NCBI GenBank assembly: GCA_002308595.1
Contig: DBWH01000062.1
Coordinates: forward strand, 1-44,474
Source: Mageeibacillus sp. UBA1243
GTDB taxonomy: Bacteria; Bacillota; Clostridia; UBA1212
Direction of reading: 5' to 3'
Length of the DNA stretch: 44,474 nucleotides
Shown here: piece by piece, positions 16,801 through 24,495 of the stretch
Layout of the letters: every line of letters begins with the position of its first letter
Numbering within the stretch: position 1 is the stretch's first letter
The notes under the pieces: generated by a model
What the model saw: the letters and a program-made list of their open reading frames with translations, nothing else
The model's database searches: none
Told to the model about the DNA's origin: nothing
Made by a program: the position numbers and the translations under genes

Positions 16801-17928
16801 TCGGCATCGTTTACGGTCACAAAGTCAGGTACCGTCTCGCTCGAAACAAAGAGAGTCTCGAGCGGCAGCGTCACGCTCAAGGTCCGTCCGGGCATCTACG
16901 CGGCGGGCTACACGCTCTATTACCTTGACGAGTCCGGCAACCTCTACGGCTGGGGCAGCAACGTGAACAACATCCTCGGCGCAGGCTCCGGTACCGCCAA
17001 TGTGACCAAGCCCAGATTCATCATGGACAACGTTGCCGTTGTCTCGGTATGCTCGAGCAACGACTGCGAAAACAACAACATGTCAACCGTCGCTGCGGCG
17101 GTTCTCACGCTTGACGGTGAGATCTACACGATCGGCGGCACGGCTCAGTCGGCAGGAAGATCCGGCAACCTCTCAACGTGGGGCATCGTCGAATATGACG
17201 GCAATCCCGTTGACGTCAGCGTCGGATACGACCACCTCCTCGTTCTTGACAAGAACGGAGACGTCTACGGCATCGGAAACAACTCGTACGGCCAGCTCGG
17301 CTCGCTCAACTACCAGAGCTCGACAGACCGCTTCCAGAAGATTGCCTCGGGCGCTGTGATGATTTCCGCGGGACGCCGCAACACGGCTTACGTCAACGCC
17401 AACGGCGACTGCTACGTCCTCGGCGACGGCAGGTGGAACAAGTTCAACGATGGCACAGACAACTTCACGTCGCCTTACAAGCTCCTCTCCGGCGTCGTAT
17501 ACATCGAGAGCGGCGAACACAACCTGGTGCTCGTTGACGAGTCCGGCAACGCATATTACGCAGGCTGGCGCGACACAGGCAGCTTTACACAGGGCGGCGG
17601 CAGCCACGGCGCAGGCATCATCCTCAAGAACAAGGGCTGCACGCAGGCATCGATATTCTTCTCCAACATGCTCATGCTTACGGACAGCGGAGCCGTGTAC
17701 GTCTACGGCCTCGATGAGGGCGGAGCGATCGGCGGAGCTGTCACAGGCGGCGGCTCGTCATACCTCTTCTCGTCAGGCGTGAAGCAGGTTGCCGCGGGAT
17801 ACGGCTTCTCCGCATTCCTCATGGATGACGGAACGATTAAGATACTCGGCGACAACAGCTGCGGCCAGCACGGCACGGGCAGCACAGGCGAAATCGCGGG
17901 ATTCTCGACCGTGACAGTTAAAAAATAA
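13873..17928 (+). CDS. CotH-kinase lipoprotein with lamin-tail, chitobiase-like and RCC1-like domains
   Basis: A 1351-residue exported protein. A lipoprotein signal ends at the lipobox VSAC (Cys near 26), followed by a Thr/Pro-rich linker to about 165. Residues about 169-275 resemble a lamin-tail domain (VVISKVYGNGG and FIELCN). Residues about 370-470 resemble a chitobiase C-terminal/Fn3-like module (KIYYTTDGSDP). A CotH-type atypical kinase spans about 475-895, with NGEFWGVYNVRERYSGDYVE, DWPENNIKVWR near 745 (catalytic Asp) and LLDMDFG near 775 (metal Asp). Residues about 1015-1350 form RCC1-like repeats (LYGWGSN, VYGIGNNSYGQLG). CotH of Bacillus phosphorylates spore-coat proteins; here the kinase would face outside the membrane. 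ATG 13873 is chosen because AGGAGG lies six bases upstream. The substrate is unknown. Confidence 0.85.
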   Translation: MNKPLPGIKRVLAFLLAACMVIGVSACAVNEPGKPTDKPSYTETPADATATETPTAVNETEPAAETPSAETGAPSPTPTSTPEGATPGETGTEAPTGTPDETPAETETPAPTEGTEAPTETPVPTEGETPTPTATATPTPTPTATPTPTPTPTPTPTPTPDVPDLNSDAFEGVVISKVYGNGGNKDGICEYSFIELCNTATKSINLNGLSVFYKTKGDTSYKKLDLGNVTLPANGYYLIRCNAGKNYQTSGEMLKITSYDRTWDVTIDNKEIALVLAPTKKAPASSIEPAELTNKVSYFVSSETYYFDTGYVTDMSKSKFAVRVALQPDSGYRVVNLARQNSYTLSQIGPRSSKGVNSITKCILNEVKFDHDPGFYDGSFKLTLTAADGYKIYYTTDGSDPKTSSTRRLYSVSISMTDTTKKGYGETTKYLANSTGDNGYVPNVNNIIGGTVIKAYATNGTSSTEVYTNTYFVSSAMKGYDTKVMSISMPKGVLCDAPGTTYGGTGGGFYTHYFPSTNDPNPRGNAVLEMFDNEGVRRGYSNVELSVSGHGSSGWHMKSLKIYYKGSNNEAGGMDAKLYFDLFDGYCTNVKGQTITDFSRLLIRNSGNDCAMTYIRDVLMQRLSRSLKVETQSYTPALVFFNGEFWGVYNVRERYSGDYVESHYGVQKDNVALIESDYSQVHTNTNAPYVVTSGLDNDADDFNALIQYIDSHSLTSASNYKYVTDRIDIDSFIDMYVARVYFSARDWPENNIKVWRVRDASADRTGNTYTKWHFSLLDMDFGLDYPNIDTGPTSNWFGWINSQHCAIGKLMNKLIQNAAFKKIFLARFYEVVNEVYVPSVMEAELDKILEEREGIFQLQVDRWSKDGASWSSYRSGVSAIRNFLQKRNPYAISYLCSYFGISEAYLMSISGNYINADFLESRAVLKINGTTVNSGWNVKFDKSYNLEVTATAKEGYVVNAIVFTDFEGNSTRKAGTSASFTVTKSGTVSLETKRVSSGSVTLKVRPGIYAAGYTLYYLDESGNLYGWGSNVNNILGAGSGTANVTKPRFIMDNVAVVSVCSSNDCENNNMSTVAAAVLTLDGEIYTIGGTAQSAGRSGNLSTWGIVEYDGNPVDVSVGYDHLLVLDKNGDVYGIGNNSYGQLGSLNYQSSTDRFQKIASGAVMISAGRRNTAYVNANGDCYVLGDGRWNKFNDGTDNFTSPYKLLSGVVYIESGEHNLVLVDESGNAYYAGWRDTGSFTQGGGSHGAGIILKNKGCTQASIFFSNMLMLTDSGAVYVYGLDEGGAIGGAVTGGGSSYLFSSGVKQVAAGYGFSAFLMDDGTIKILGDNSCGQHGTGSTGEIAGFSTVTVKK
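14260..14352 (+). repeat. Thr/Pro codon repeat in the CotH linker
   Basis: CCGACT, CCTACA and ACTCCC-type hexamers encode an unbroken TPTPT-type run. This is typical of cell-wall-spanning linkers and prone to length change. Confidence 0.7.
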
Positions 17929-17938
17929 AAGTTTGAGG

Positions 17939-17976
17939 CAGCCGGATTTCGCGGGTACATTGGCGTCTTCCGGCTG
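17939..17976 (+). terminator. weak hairpin between the two CotH genes
   Basis: CAGCCGGA (17939-17946) pairs with TCCGGCTG (17969-17976), followed by TTTCG. The loop contains a CATTGGCG octamer. The short T run suggests partial termination or an RNA-stabilising hairpin. Confidence 0.4.
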
Positions 17977-18003
17977 TTTCGTATTCATTTCCGGAAAATA
18001 TCT

Positions 18004-20667
18004 ATGGCAAAACGCGTAAGCTTTTTGAAAAATATCGCATGTCTTGCGCTCGCGGCGGCGCTTCTTATGGCACCGGCGGGCTGCGGCACCAAGGGTAACG
18101 AAGACGCCAAGGCACCGACGCAGGAGCCTTCTTCGGGAACCCCCTTGCCGACAGGAGACCCCTCGGGCAGCGAAGCAGGCTTTGACAAGACCCCCTACGA
18201 AGGCCTTGTCTTTTCAAGGGTCTACGGCAACAGCGCCAAAAAGGACGCGGCCACTTCCGCGGGCTTCATCGAGCTCTACAACTCCGGCGACAGCGACATC
18301 GACTGCTCCGCCCTCGCGATCTACTACAAGAGCCCGACGGTTTCTTCGTACAAGCAGTTTCTTTTCAACAACACGACAATTCCCGCGCACAGCTACTACC
18401 TCATAAAGTGCGCCCGCAATTCTGAATTCGACAAGTCGTCCGAGATTATTTCCATCGACAGTTTCGACACATTCTGGAATATTGGCATTGGCGATGAGGT
18501 CAGTCTGATTCTCACTTCGAAAGACGCCAAGCCCTCCCCCGACGCGCTCCCCGAGGAGTTCACCGACGCGATTTCGTACCTCAGGGCCACGGATAGCTAC
18601 ACGTTCGACACGGGCTGCACGGACGGCCTCTCAAAGTACAAGTACGCGGTCAGGGTCGCGCTCATTCCGGACAGCGGCTGGGAGATCGTCGACCTCATGA
18701 ACGCCTCTTCCGTCAAGCTTCGCTCGATCGTTCCGAAATATTCCGGCGGCGCTGCGGGCGAGGTCAGGCGCTGCGCGATAAACGAGGTCGATTTTGACCA
18801 TGACCCGGGCTTCTACGACTCGCAGATAAGCCTTGGCCTCAAGGCTGCCGAGGGCTCCTCGATCTACTACACGACCGACGGCTCCGACCCGAGGACTTCG
18901 GGCACCAGGCGCCTCTACAAAAACCCGCTGACCCTCAAGGACACCACCGAGATGAAGATCGGCAGTCTAATAAAGAATACCGCCAATGCAATGGGCAGCT
19001 CCTATAACGTCCCCTCAGGTGTCAGAACGCTTCCGGGCTGCTACGTCATCAAGGCCTGCTCCGAACTCTCGGGCGAGTATTCCGAGGTCTTCACGGGCTC
19101 GTATTTCATCTCGTCGCTCTACAACGATTTCAACGTCACGGTCATGTCCGTCTCCATGGACGAGTCGGAGATGATTGGCGATAACGGTTTTTACAACCAC
19201 TACTACGCATCGGAGAACCTGCAGAATCCGCGCGGCAGCGGCGTCATGGAGGTTTTCGGAAGAGACCTTGTAAGGCACGGCTGCTCAAACATCGAGCTTT
19301 CTGTCAGCGGTCACGGCTCGTCGGGAGCCCCGATGAAGTCAATGAAAGTCTTCTTCAAGAAGTCCGGCAACGAAGGCGGCGGCACCGAGGATAAGCTCTA
19401 CTACGATCTCTTCGACGGCTACTCGTTTAACGAAAAAGGCCAGCGCATAACCGATTTTGCAAGGCTTCTGCTGCGCAACTCCGGCAACGACTACGGGACC
19501 ACCTATATAAGGGACGCGTTCATGCAGCGCGCGGCAAGGATTCTCAAGGCAGACACCATGGCCTACGCGCCTACCCTTCTTTTCATCAACGGCTGCTTCT
19601 GGGGCGTCTACAACGCGCGCGAGCGCTACAGCGGCGACTACGTCGAGTCGCACCACGGTATCGGCAAGGACAACGTTGCCATCATCGAGAGCGACTACTC
19701 GCAGGTTCACACAGACCAGAACGCACCGTTCGTGCTGACGTCGGGGCTTGACTCAGACCCTGACGCATTCAACACGCTCATGGAGTACATAAGGTCGCGC
19801 GACCTTTCGGTTCAGAAAAACTTTGACTACGTTGCGAGCAAGATAGACCTTGACTCGTTCATTGATATGTACGTCGCGCGCCTATACTTTAACGCGATCG
19901 ACTGGCCGGAGAACAACATCAAGATCTGGCGCAACAGGGCAGGTGACGGCGACCCGTCAAACTACGACACCAAGTGGCACTTCACGCTCCTTGACACCGA
20001 CTTCGGCGTTGGCTTTTACGACAATATAACGTCTACAAAGCTCACAATATGGGGCGCTATGCACGGGACGCACTGCGTTGTCGGCACGATTATGCACAAG
20101 CTGCTCGCCAATGACGCCTTCAAGGACAGGTTCGTGTACCGCTTCTACGAGGTTGCGAGCAAGCTTTTCACGCCGGAGTACCTTGGCGGTGAGCTTGACG
20201 TTATCGTAAACGAGCGCGCGCCTTTCGTGTACCTTCAGACCGACCGCTGGGGTGCCAGCAAGTCAAACTACAGGAACGGCGTCGCGACCATGCGCGAGTT
20301 CATACAGAACAGGCAGGCGTTCGTCATAGACTCGTTCCTTAAGGAGATGGGCTACTCGGAAGCGACGCTTCACGCGATGGTTAACAACGAGGCCAACCTC
20401 ACCTACTGGTACTCGCAGATTGAAAAGGCATATATAAACGGAGAGCAGATCACCAACAACACGTATTATTCGCTTGAAAACGGCCCCGTGGAGCTTGAGA
20501 TTGTGCTCACGGTGCGCTCGAACTATCAGCTCTCATCGGTCACATACAAGACGTTCGGCGGCGACGTTATAAAGACGATTGACGTCAAGGACAACAAGGA
20601 CAATATACTTAAACTGACGATTGACGAGCCCTGCCAGGTTGCGATCGTCTGCAGCAAGAAAAAGTGA
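18004..20667 (+). CDS. CotH-kinase lipoprotein, paralogue of the preceding gene
   Basis: An 887-residue lipoprotein (lipobox APAGC near 24-28) with a short linker. It has the same domain order as its neighbour without the RCC1-like region: lamin-tail-like about 65-160 (FSRVYGNSAKK and FIELYNSG), chitobiase-like about 260-370 (SIYYTTDGSDPRTSGTRRLY), and CotH kinase about 375-800 with GVYNARERYSGDYVESHHG, DWPENNIKIWR near 633 and LLDTDFG near 661. Key acidic residues are kept, so it should be active. High similarity and adjacency point to tandem duplication. The start ATG 18004 follows a weak GGAAAA, suggesting lower or read-through-coupled expression. Its stop is only 5 nt from the start of the next gene, so the two are co-transcribed. 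Confidence 0.87.
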   Translation: MAKRVSFLKNIACLALAAALLMAPAGCGTKGNEDAKAPTQEPSSGTPLPTGDPSGSEAGFDKTPYEGLVFSRVYGNSAKKDAATSAGFIELYNSGDSDIDCSALAIYYKSPTVSSYKQFLFNNTTIPAHSYYLIKCARNSEFDKSSEIISIDSFDTFWNIGIGDEVSLILTSKDAKPSPDALPEEFTDAISYLRATDSYTFDTGCTDGLSKYKYAVRVALIPDSGWEIVDLMNASSVKLRSIVPKYSGGAAGEVRRCAINEVDFDHDPGFYDSQISLGLKAAEGSSIYYTTDGSDPRTSGTRRLYKNPLTLKDTTEMKIGSLIKNTANAMGSSYNVPSGVRTLPGCYVIKACSELSGEYSEVFTGSYFISSLYNDFNVTVMSVSMDESEMIGDNGFYNHYYASENLQNPRGSGVMEVFGRDLVRHGCSNIELSVSGHGSSGAPMKSMKVFFKKSGNEGGGTEDKLYYDLFDGYSFNEKGQRITDFARLLLRNSGNDYGTTYIRDAFMQRAARILKADTMAYAPTLLFINGCFWGVYNARERYSGDYVESHHGIGKDNVAIIESDYSQVHTDQNAPFVLTSGLDSDPDAFNTLMEYIRSRDLSVQKNFDYVASKIDLDSFIDMYVARLYFNAIDWPENNIKIWRNRAGDGDPSNYDTKWHFTLLDTDFGVGFYDNITSTKLTIWGAMHGTHCVVGTIMHKLLANDAFKDRFVYRFYEVASKLFTPEYLGGELDVIVNERAPFVYLQTDRWGASKSNYRNGVATMREFIQNRQAFVIDSFLKEMGYSEATLHAMVNNEANLTYWYSQIEKAYINGEQITNNTYYSLENGPVELEIVLTVRSNYQLSSVTYKTFGGDVIKTIDVKDNKDNILKLTIDEPCQVAIVCSKKK

Positions 20668-20672
20668 CGCAC

Positions 20673-22388
20673 ATGAAAAAAACAGGAAGAATTGCATTGG
20701 CGGTATCGCTCGCGCTGGCGCTCCTTCTCCTGCCTGCGCTGTCTTCGTGCGGCAGGAACAGTCATGGAGGGTCCGGAAACAGGCCGGCGGCGACTGCGAC
20801 TCCCATTCGGGCAACGCCCGAGCCCCTCGAAACACCCTCGTTCACACCGTCCCGGGTTGAGCTTCCCGAGTCGTACGGCTTTTATGAGCTTGCAACCGCG
20901 GGCCTTAAAAACAGGGCCAAAAGGAATCTTGCAGCTCTGCGCGAGGACGTGTTCGTAAAGGACGGCAGCTGCTTCGGGTTCCTCGGCAATATCTCGTTTG
21001 AGTACGTCACAGGCGATGCGAGGCACGTGCCCGTCACGGTTTCAGGCGTAACGTACGCACCTTTGGAGGGACTCGCCAAGGCATTCGGCGCTGACTGCGA
21101 AATAAAAGACGGGGTGATCGTTCTTACGTACCGGGAGGCCTCCGCGGAGGTGAGCACTGATGACGACAAGGTTGTCATTGGCGGCAGCGGGATGCCCTTC
21201 AGGCGCCCGGAGAGAATTGGCGGTGTCTGGTACGCGAGCGTTGAGAACGTTGCCCTGCTTTTTGACTATAATACCGAAGAAACGGAAGGAGTCACACAGA
21301 TGACGGCTAAAGAAAGAAGCGAAAAGGCAAGCCTTGAAGACGCCAGGGCGCTCTTTGACAAGTACGACAGCGAGATCTACACCGATATCGAAGTCGAGTG
21401 CGACACGACCGGAAGCGGCCTGTACGAGCCCGTAGAGCCGTCGGAGCGGCTTGTCGGCATCGCATACACCACCTGGTTTAGGACCGACTCTAAATGGGGC
21501 GAGGGACACACCTGGGACATTCCGTGGCTCGGCTGCTACAGCTCGCTCGACCGGAACGTCATACGTCAGCACGGCATCTGGCTGCGCGACGCGGGCGTTG
21601 ACTTCGTGTTCGTCGACTGGTCAAACGACGTAAACTACGACCCCGAAACCATGCGCACCAAGCGACCCGATTTCAGGACGATAGAAGACGCGACCGAGGT
21701 GCTCTTTGACGTCTGGGCAGACATCCCGGGCGCGCCTAAAATTTGCATTTTCACAGGCCCCGGCCACGTTCAGGGCCAGAACGGTGACGACCCCATCGGC
21801 AACGGCCGCATGGACGCCAAAACGCAGCAGATCTACGACACGTTCATCGCCAATGAGCGCTACCGCAATATGTATTTCGAGTTTGAGGGCAAGCCCCTCC
21901 TCATCTGCTACGCCGCAACACCGGCCTTCTTCCGGGACAACATCTCGCCCTACGACGACGACCGCTTCACCGTCCGCTGGATAACGGGCTACGTCGGCCA
22001 GCAGTCTGATCTTTACGACAGCGCCACGCTCGTCTCAAAGATGTTCTGGAGCTGGGAGGAGCGCGGCGCGCAGACCTTCACGGTCCTTAACAACCGGCCC
22101 GAATGCATGACCGTAAACGCGGCCTACAGAAGCCAGGGCTCAACGCCGGGCACTGAGGGATACATTGCCCCCGGCCTCCGCGACAACGGCAACACCTTCC
22201 GCAAAGCATGGGCACGCGCCCGCCTCATCGGCCCCAAAATCGCCCTCGTGGTCTCCTTCAACGAGTGGAGCCTCGGCGAGCAGGTTTCTCTCGAAAACGC
22301 CAAGGACATCGAGCCGAGCAAAACAACAGGCTCATTCTACCTTGACCTCATGCGCGAAGAAATCCGCAAGTTTAAAGGCCTCAAATAA
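20673..22388 (+). CDS. lipoprotein with copper-amine-oxidase-like stalk and GH99-like catalytic domain
   Basis: A 571-residue lipoprotein (lipobox LSSC). Residues about 90-205 resemble the copper amine oxidase N-terminal-like repeat domain, a surface stalk in Bacillota (GVTYAPLEGLAKAFGADCEI). From about 250 to the end is a TIM-barrel of the GH71/GH99-like (WbsX-like) group: IAYTTWFRTDSKWGEGHTWD, then AGVDFVFVDWSND, FEGKPLLICYAA and SFNEWSLGEQ. Family members cleave alpha-mannosidic or related linkages, but many are uncharacterised, so the substrate is open. ATG 20673 is chosen for the signal peptide; the GTG nine bases earlier overlaps the preceding stop. Close coupling with the CotH gene suggests a shared surface process. 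Confidence 0.75.
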   Translation: MKKTGRIALAVSLALALLLLPALSSCGRNSHGGSGNRPAATATPIRATPEPLETPSFTPSRVELPESYGFYELATAGLKNRAKRNLAALREDVFVKDGSCFGFLGNISFEYVTGDARHVPVTVSGVTYAPLEGLAKAFGADCEIKDGVIVLTYREASAEVSTDDDKVVIGGSGMPFRRPERIGGVWYASVENVALLFDYNTEETEGVTQMTAKERSEKASLEDARALFDKYDSEIYTDIEVECDTTGSGLYEPVEPSERLVGIAYTTWFRTDSKWGEGHTWDIPWLGCYSSLDRNVIRQHGIWLRDAGVDFVFVDWSNDVNYDPETMRTKRPDFRTIEDATEVLFDVWADIPGAPKICIFTGPGHVQGQNGDDPIGNGRMDAKTQQIYDTFIANERYRNMYFEFEGKPLLICYAATPAFFRDNISPYDDDRFTVRWITGYVGQQSDLYDSATLVSKMFWSWEERGAQTFTVLNNRPECMTVNAAYRSQGSTPGTEGYIAPGLRDNGNTFRKAWARARLIGPKIALVVSFNEWSLGEQVSLENAKDIEPSKTTGSFYLDLMREEIRKFKGLK

Positions 22389-22413
22389 CAGTCTTAAGTT
22401 ATATACGTAAAAA

Positions 22414-22457
22414 TTGCCGCGGCAGCAACCCTAAGATGCTTCCGCGGCAATTCTTTT
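22414..22457. terminator. bidirectional terminator between convergent GH genes
   Basis: TTGCCGCGG (22414-22422) pairs with CCGCGGCAA (22442-22450), with extra AGCA/TGCT pairing inside and TTCTTTT after. It separates the convergent genes ending at 22388 and 22482. Confidence 0.8.
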
Positions 22458-22481
22458 GTAATCAGATTGGTTTATAAGGCT

Positions 22482-24413
22482 TCAGTCGGCCTTGGCGGTG
22501 TTCTTCTTTTCTGAGAAGACGTATGTCAGCCTGCCAATCGGAGCCGCGTCGCCGTTTGTGTAGAACGAGTAGACGTCAAGCGCGCCCTCCTCAGTCCGCT
22601 GATAGTTGTCGGCCCACTTGAACTGCAGGTTCACGAGCTTGTCCTTGACGCCAAGGAGCTCGCGCGAAACGGCTATCATGAGCTTTTTGCCCTCAACCTT
22701 CATCTCGCAGGTGCCAACCTTCTCGGCTGAGCCGTCGGCGTTAAGGCGTGAAAGGACTGCCTTGCCGTTTTCGGGCTTCTCGAGGTTCACGGCGAAGTCG
22801 AACATGCCGATCCACTTGGCGTCAGAGCAGCTACTGTCGGAGTTGATGAAGAGCGTCATCCAGCTGTCGTCCGTCATGGGTGTGATGTCCTCTGCTGTCT
22901 CGGCGTAAAAGTAAATCGTCTCGTCGTCCTTGACGGCCTTGAGCGAAACAAAATCGTTGCGGCCGGTTTCGTCGGTGTATTTGATCCTGCCGTAGCCCCT
23001 GGTGTTTCTGTTGACTGTGTCGTTCTTGTAGTCTGTGTAGCGTGCCGTCACGTCGGCGCCGTCCCACTGGTCAAACGAACCGCTTACGTCGATCGTCTTA
23101 TTGGCGCCGACTTTTACCCTTGCGGCCGTGCCCTTGTACTGCCTCACGCAGTCGATGAGCTGCATGTAGTAGTTATCGCCAAAGAGCCCCTTGACGGGCG
23201 CGGCGTCGCGGCTTGTGTTGGGTGTGCAGCAGTCGCAGAAGTAGATCGGTGTCTTCGTGTTTTTTCCGGGATCGAGCCTCTGCGCAATCCACTCGTTCCA
23301 GCCCGTGAAGAATACCATCTCAGGGTCAACGCTGATGGCCCACTCCCACTGCTCGGCAACGTTATACCCGTACGCCTCCGCATTGGCGGATTTGTCGTTG
23401 GCGCCGTCGTGCCAGCTTCTGGTCCTGTCGTTTCCGCCGTAGAAAGCGGTCATACTCATCATGACCGTGTTGTCGTGCTGCGCGATTGAAACGTTGACGA
23501 CTTCTTTTCTGCCGTCAAGGCCGTAAACCGCATCGTCGGTCATATTCCTGCCGAATTCCATCCACGGGAAACCGTCGTCATCCCTGTCGCCGTTCGGCCA
23601 GACGTTTGTCTTAATCCTGAAATACTCGCGGCAGGCAGCCGAAAGCTCGGGGTCGTTCTTGTCGCCGATCACGAGCGGCTTGCCGTCATAGTAGAACCAG
23701 AGCTCGCCAAGGCGCGGATACTTCTGATTCAGCTTGGCGTTTCCGTAAATCTCGTCGTAGAGGCGGTTGATGGTGTCGCCCGAGCTGGAATTCGTGTAGA
23801 AAGCAAGCTTCGGAACGTCGTAACCTGCCTCGAAATACTCGTACCAGACCTCAAGAAGCTTCTTGAACGGGGTTGTGTACGTGTACGCGTTTGTGGCGTC
23901 AAATACGAGAAAATCGATACCGGCCGCCATCAGCATCTGCAGGTTCTTGCGGTGCACCCACTGGTCCGTGGAAAAATAGTAGCCGAAAAGAGGCTCGCTC
24001 CAATAGTGGAATTCGCCAATGTCACCGCCGCCGTTTGTCATCCAGTTCTTCTGGGACTTGGTGGCACCGGGATTCTGCGCGATCTCGTAAATATTGTAGG
24101 GGCCGTTCGTACCGTGCTGGCCGTGCCAGAGAAAATAGAAAATGCCGACCTTCCTGTCCCTGGGCTCGGAAACCTGCCCGTCAAGCGAAATGACTCTTCC
24201 GAGCTGGTCGATTCCGCCGTAGGAACCGTCAAGCTCCGTGAAAGGTCCCGTGTAAAGGTCAGGGTCGTTATTTTCAGGGGCGGCGGTCGCATTGTTGTCT
24301 GTTTCGCCGCCCGGTTTGTTCTCATTGGCGTTTTTGTCGCCGCCGCAGCCCGTCAGTGCAAACACGCTCAAAACGACTGCCGCCAGAATCAAAGCCAGTA
24401 TTCTTTTCTTCAT
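22482..24413 (-). CDS. GH99-like lipoprotein with C-terminal DOMON/CBM9-like module
   Basis: A 643-residue lipoprotein (lipobox LTGC). After an Asn/Glu-rich linker, residues about 75-430 resemble the GH71/GH99-like barrel: VGIFYFLWHGQHG, AGIDFLVFDATN, YYDGKPLVIGDKND and FTGWNEWIAQR, where the final Glu is a typical catalytic position. Residues about 450-635 are beta-rich and resemble a DOMON/CBM9-type sugar-binding domain (DDETIYFYAETAEDI, DDSWMTLFINSD, WIGMFDFAVN). ATG 24413 follows GGAGG. Upstream is an unusual 7-bp CCCCGGG hairpin without a T run. It may share a substrate with the convergent GH99-like gene at 20673, though the two differ clearly in sequence. Confidence 0.75.
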   Translation of the reverse strand: MKKRILALILAAVVLSVFALTGCGGDKNANENKPGGETDNNATAAPENNDPDLYTGPFTELDGSYGGIDQLGRVISLDGQVSEPRDRKVGIFYFLWHGQHGTNGPYNIYEIAQNPGATKSQKNWMTNGGGDIGEFHYWSEPLFGYYFSTDQWVHRKNLQMLMAAGIDFLVFDATNAYTYTTPFKKLLEVWYEYFEAGYDVPKLAFYTNSSSGDTINRLYDEIYGNAKLNQKYPRLGELWFYYDGKPLVIGDKNDPELSAACREYFRIKTNVWPNGDRDDDGFPWMEFGRNMTDDAVYGLDGRKEVVNVSIAQHDNTVMMSMTAFYGGNDRTRSWHDGANDKSANAEAYGYNVAEQWEWAISVDPEMVFFTGWNEWIAQRLDPGKNTKTPIYFCDCCTPNTSRDAAPVKGLFGDNYYMQLIDCVRQYKGTAARVKVGANKTIDVSGSFDQWDGADVTARYTDYKNDTVNRNTRGYGRIKYTDETGRNDFVSLKAVKDDETIYFYAETAEDITPMTDDSWMTLFINSDSSCSDAKWIGMFDFAVNLEKPENGKAVLSRLNADGSAEKVGTCEMKVEGKKLMIAVSRELLGVKDKLVNLQFKWADNYQRTEEGALDVYSFYTNGDAAPIGRLTYVFSEKKNTAKAD

Positions 24414-24436
24414 TTTTTCCTCCGTCAGACACAATC

Positions 24437-24462
24437 CCCCGGGCAACGCAAATCACCCGGGG
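24437..24462 (-). other. leader hairpin upstream of the GH99-like gene
   Basis: CCCCGGG pairs with CCCGGGG around a 12-nt loop, just before the SD of the gene starting at 24413. There is no T run in the direction of transcription, so it is more likely an mRNA-stability or processing element than a terminator. Confidence 0.4.
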
Positions 24463-24495
24463 AACCGGTCGGATCAATTCTTAATCACTTTTGGT

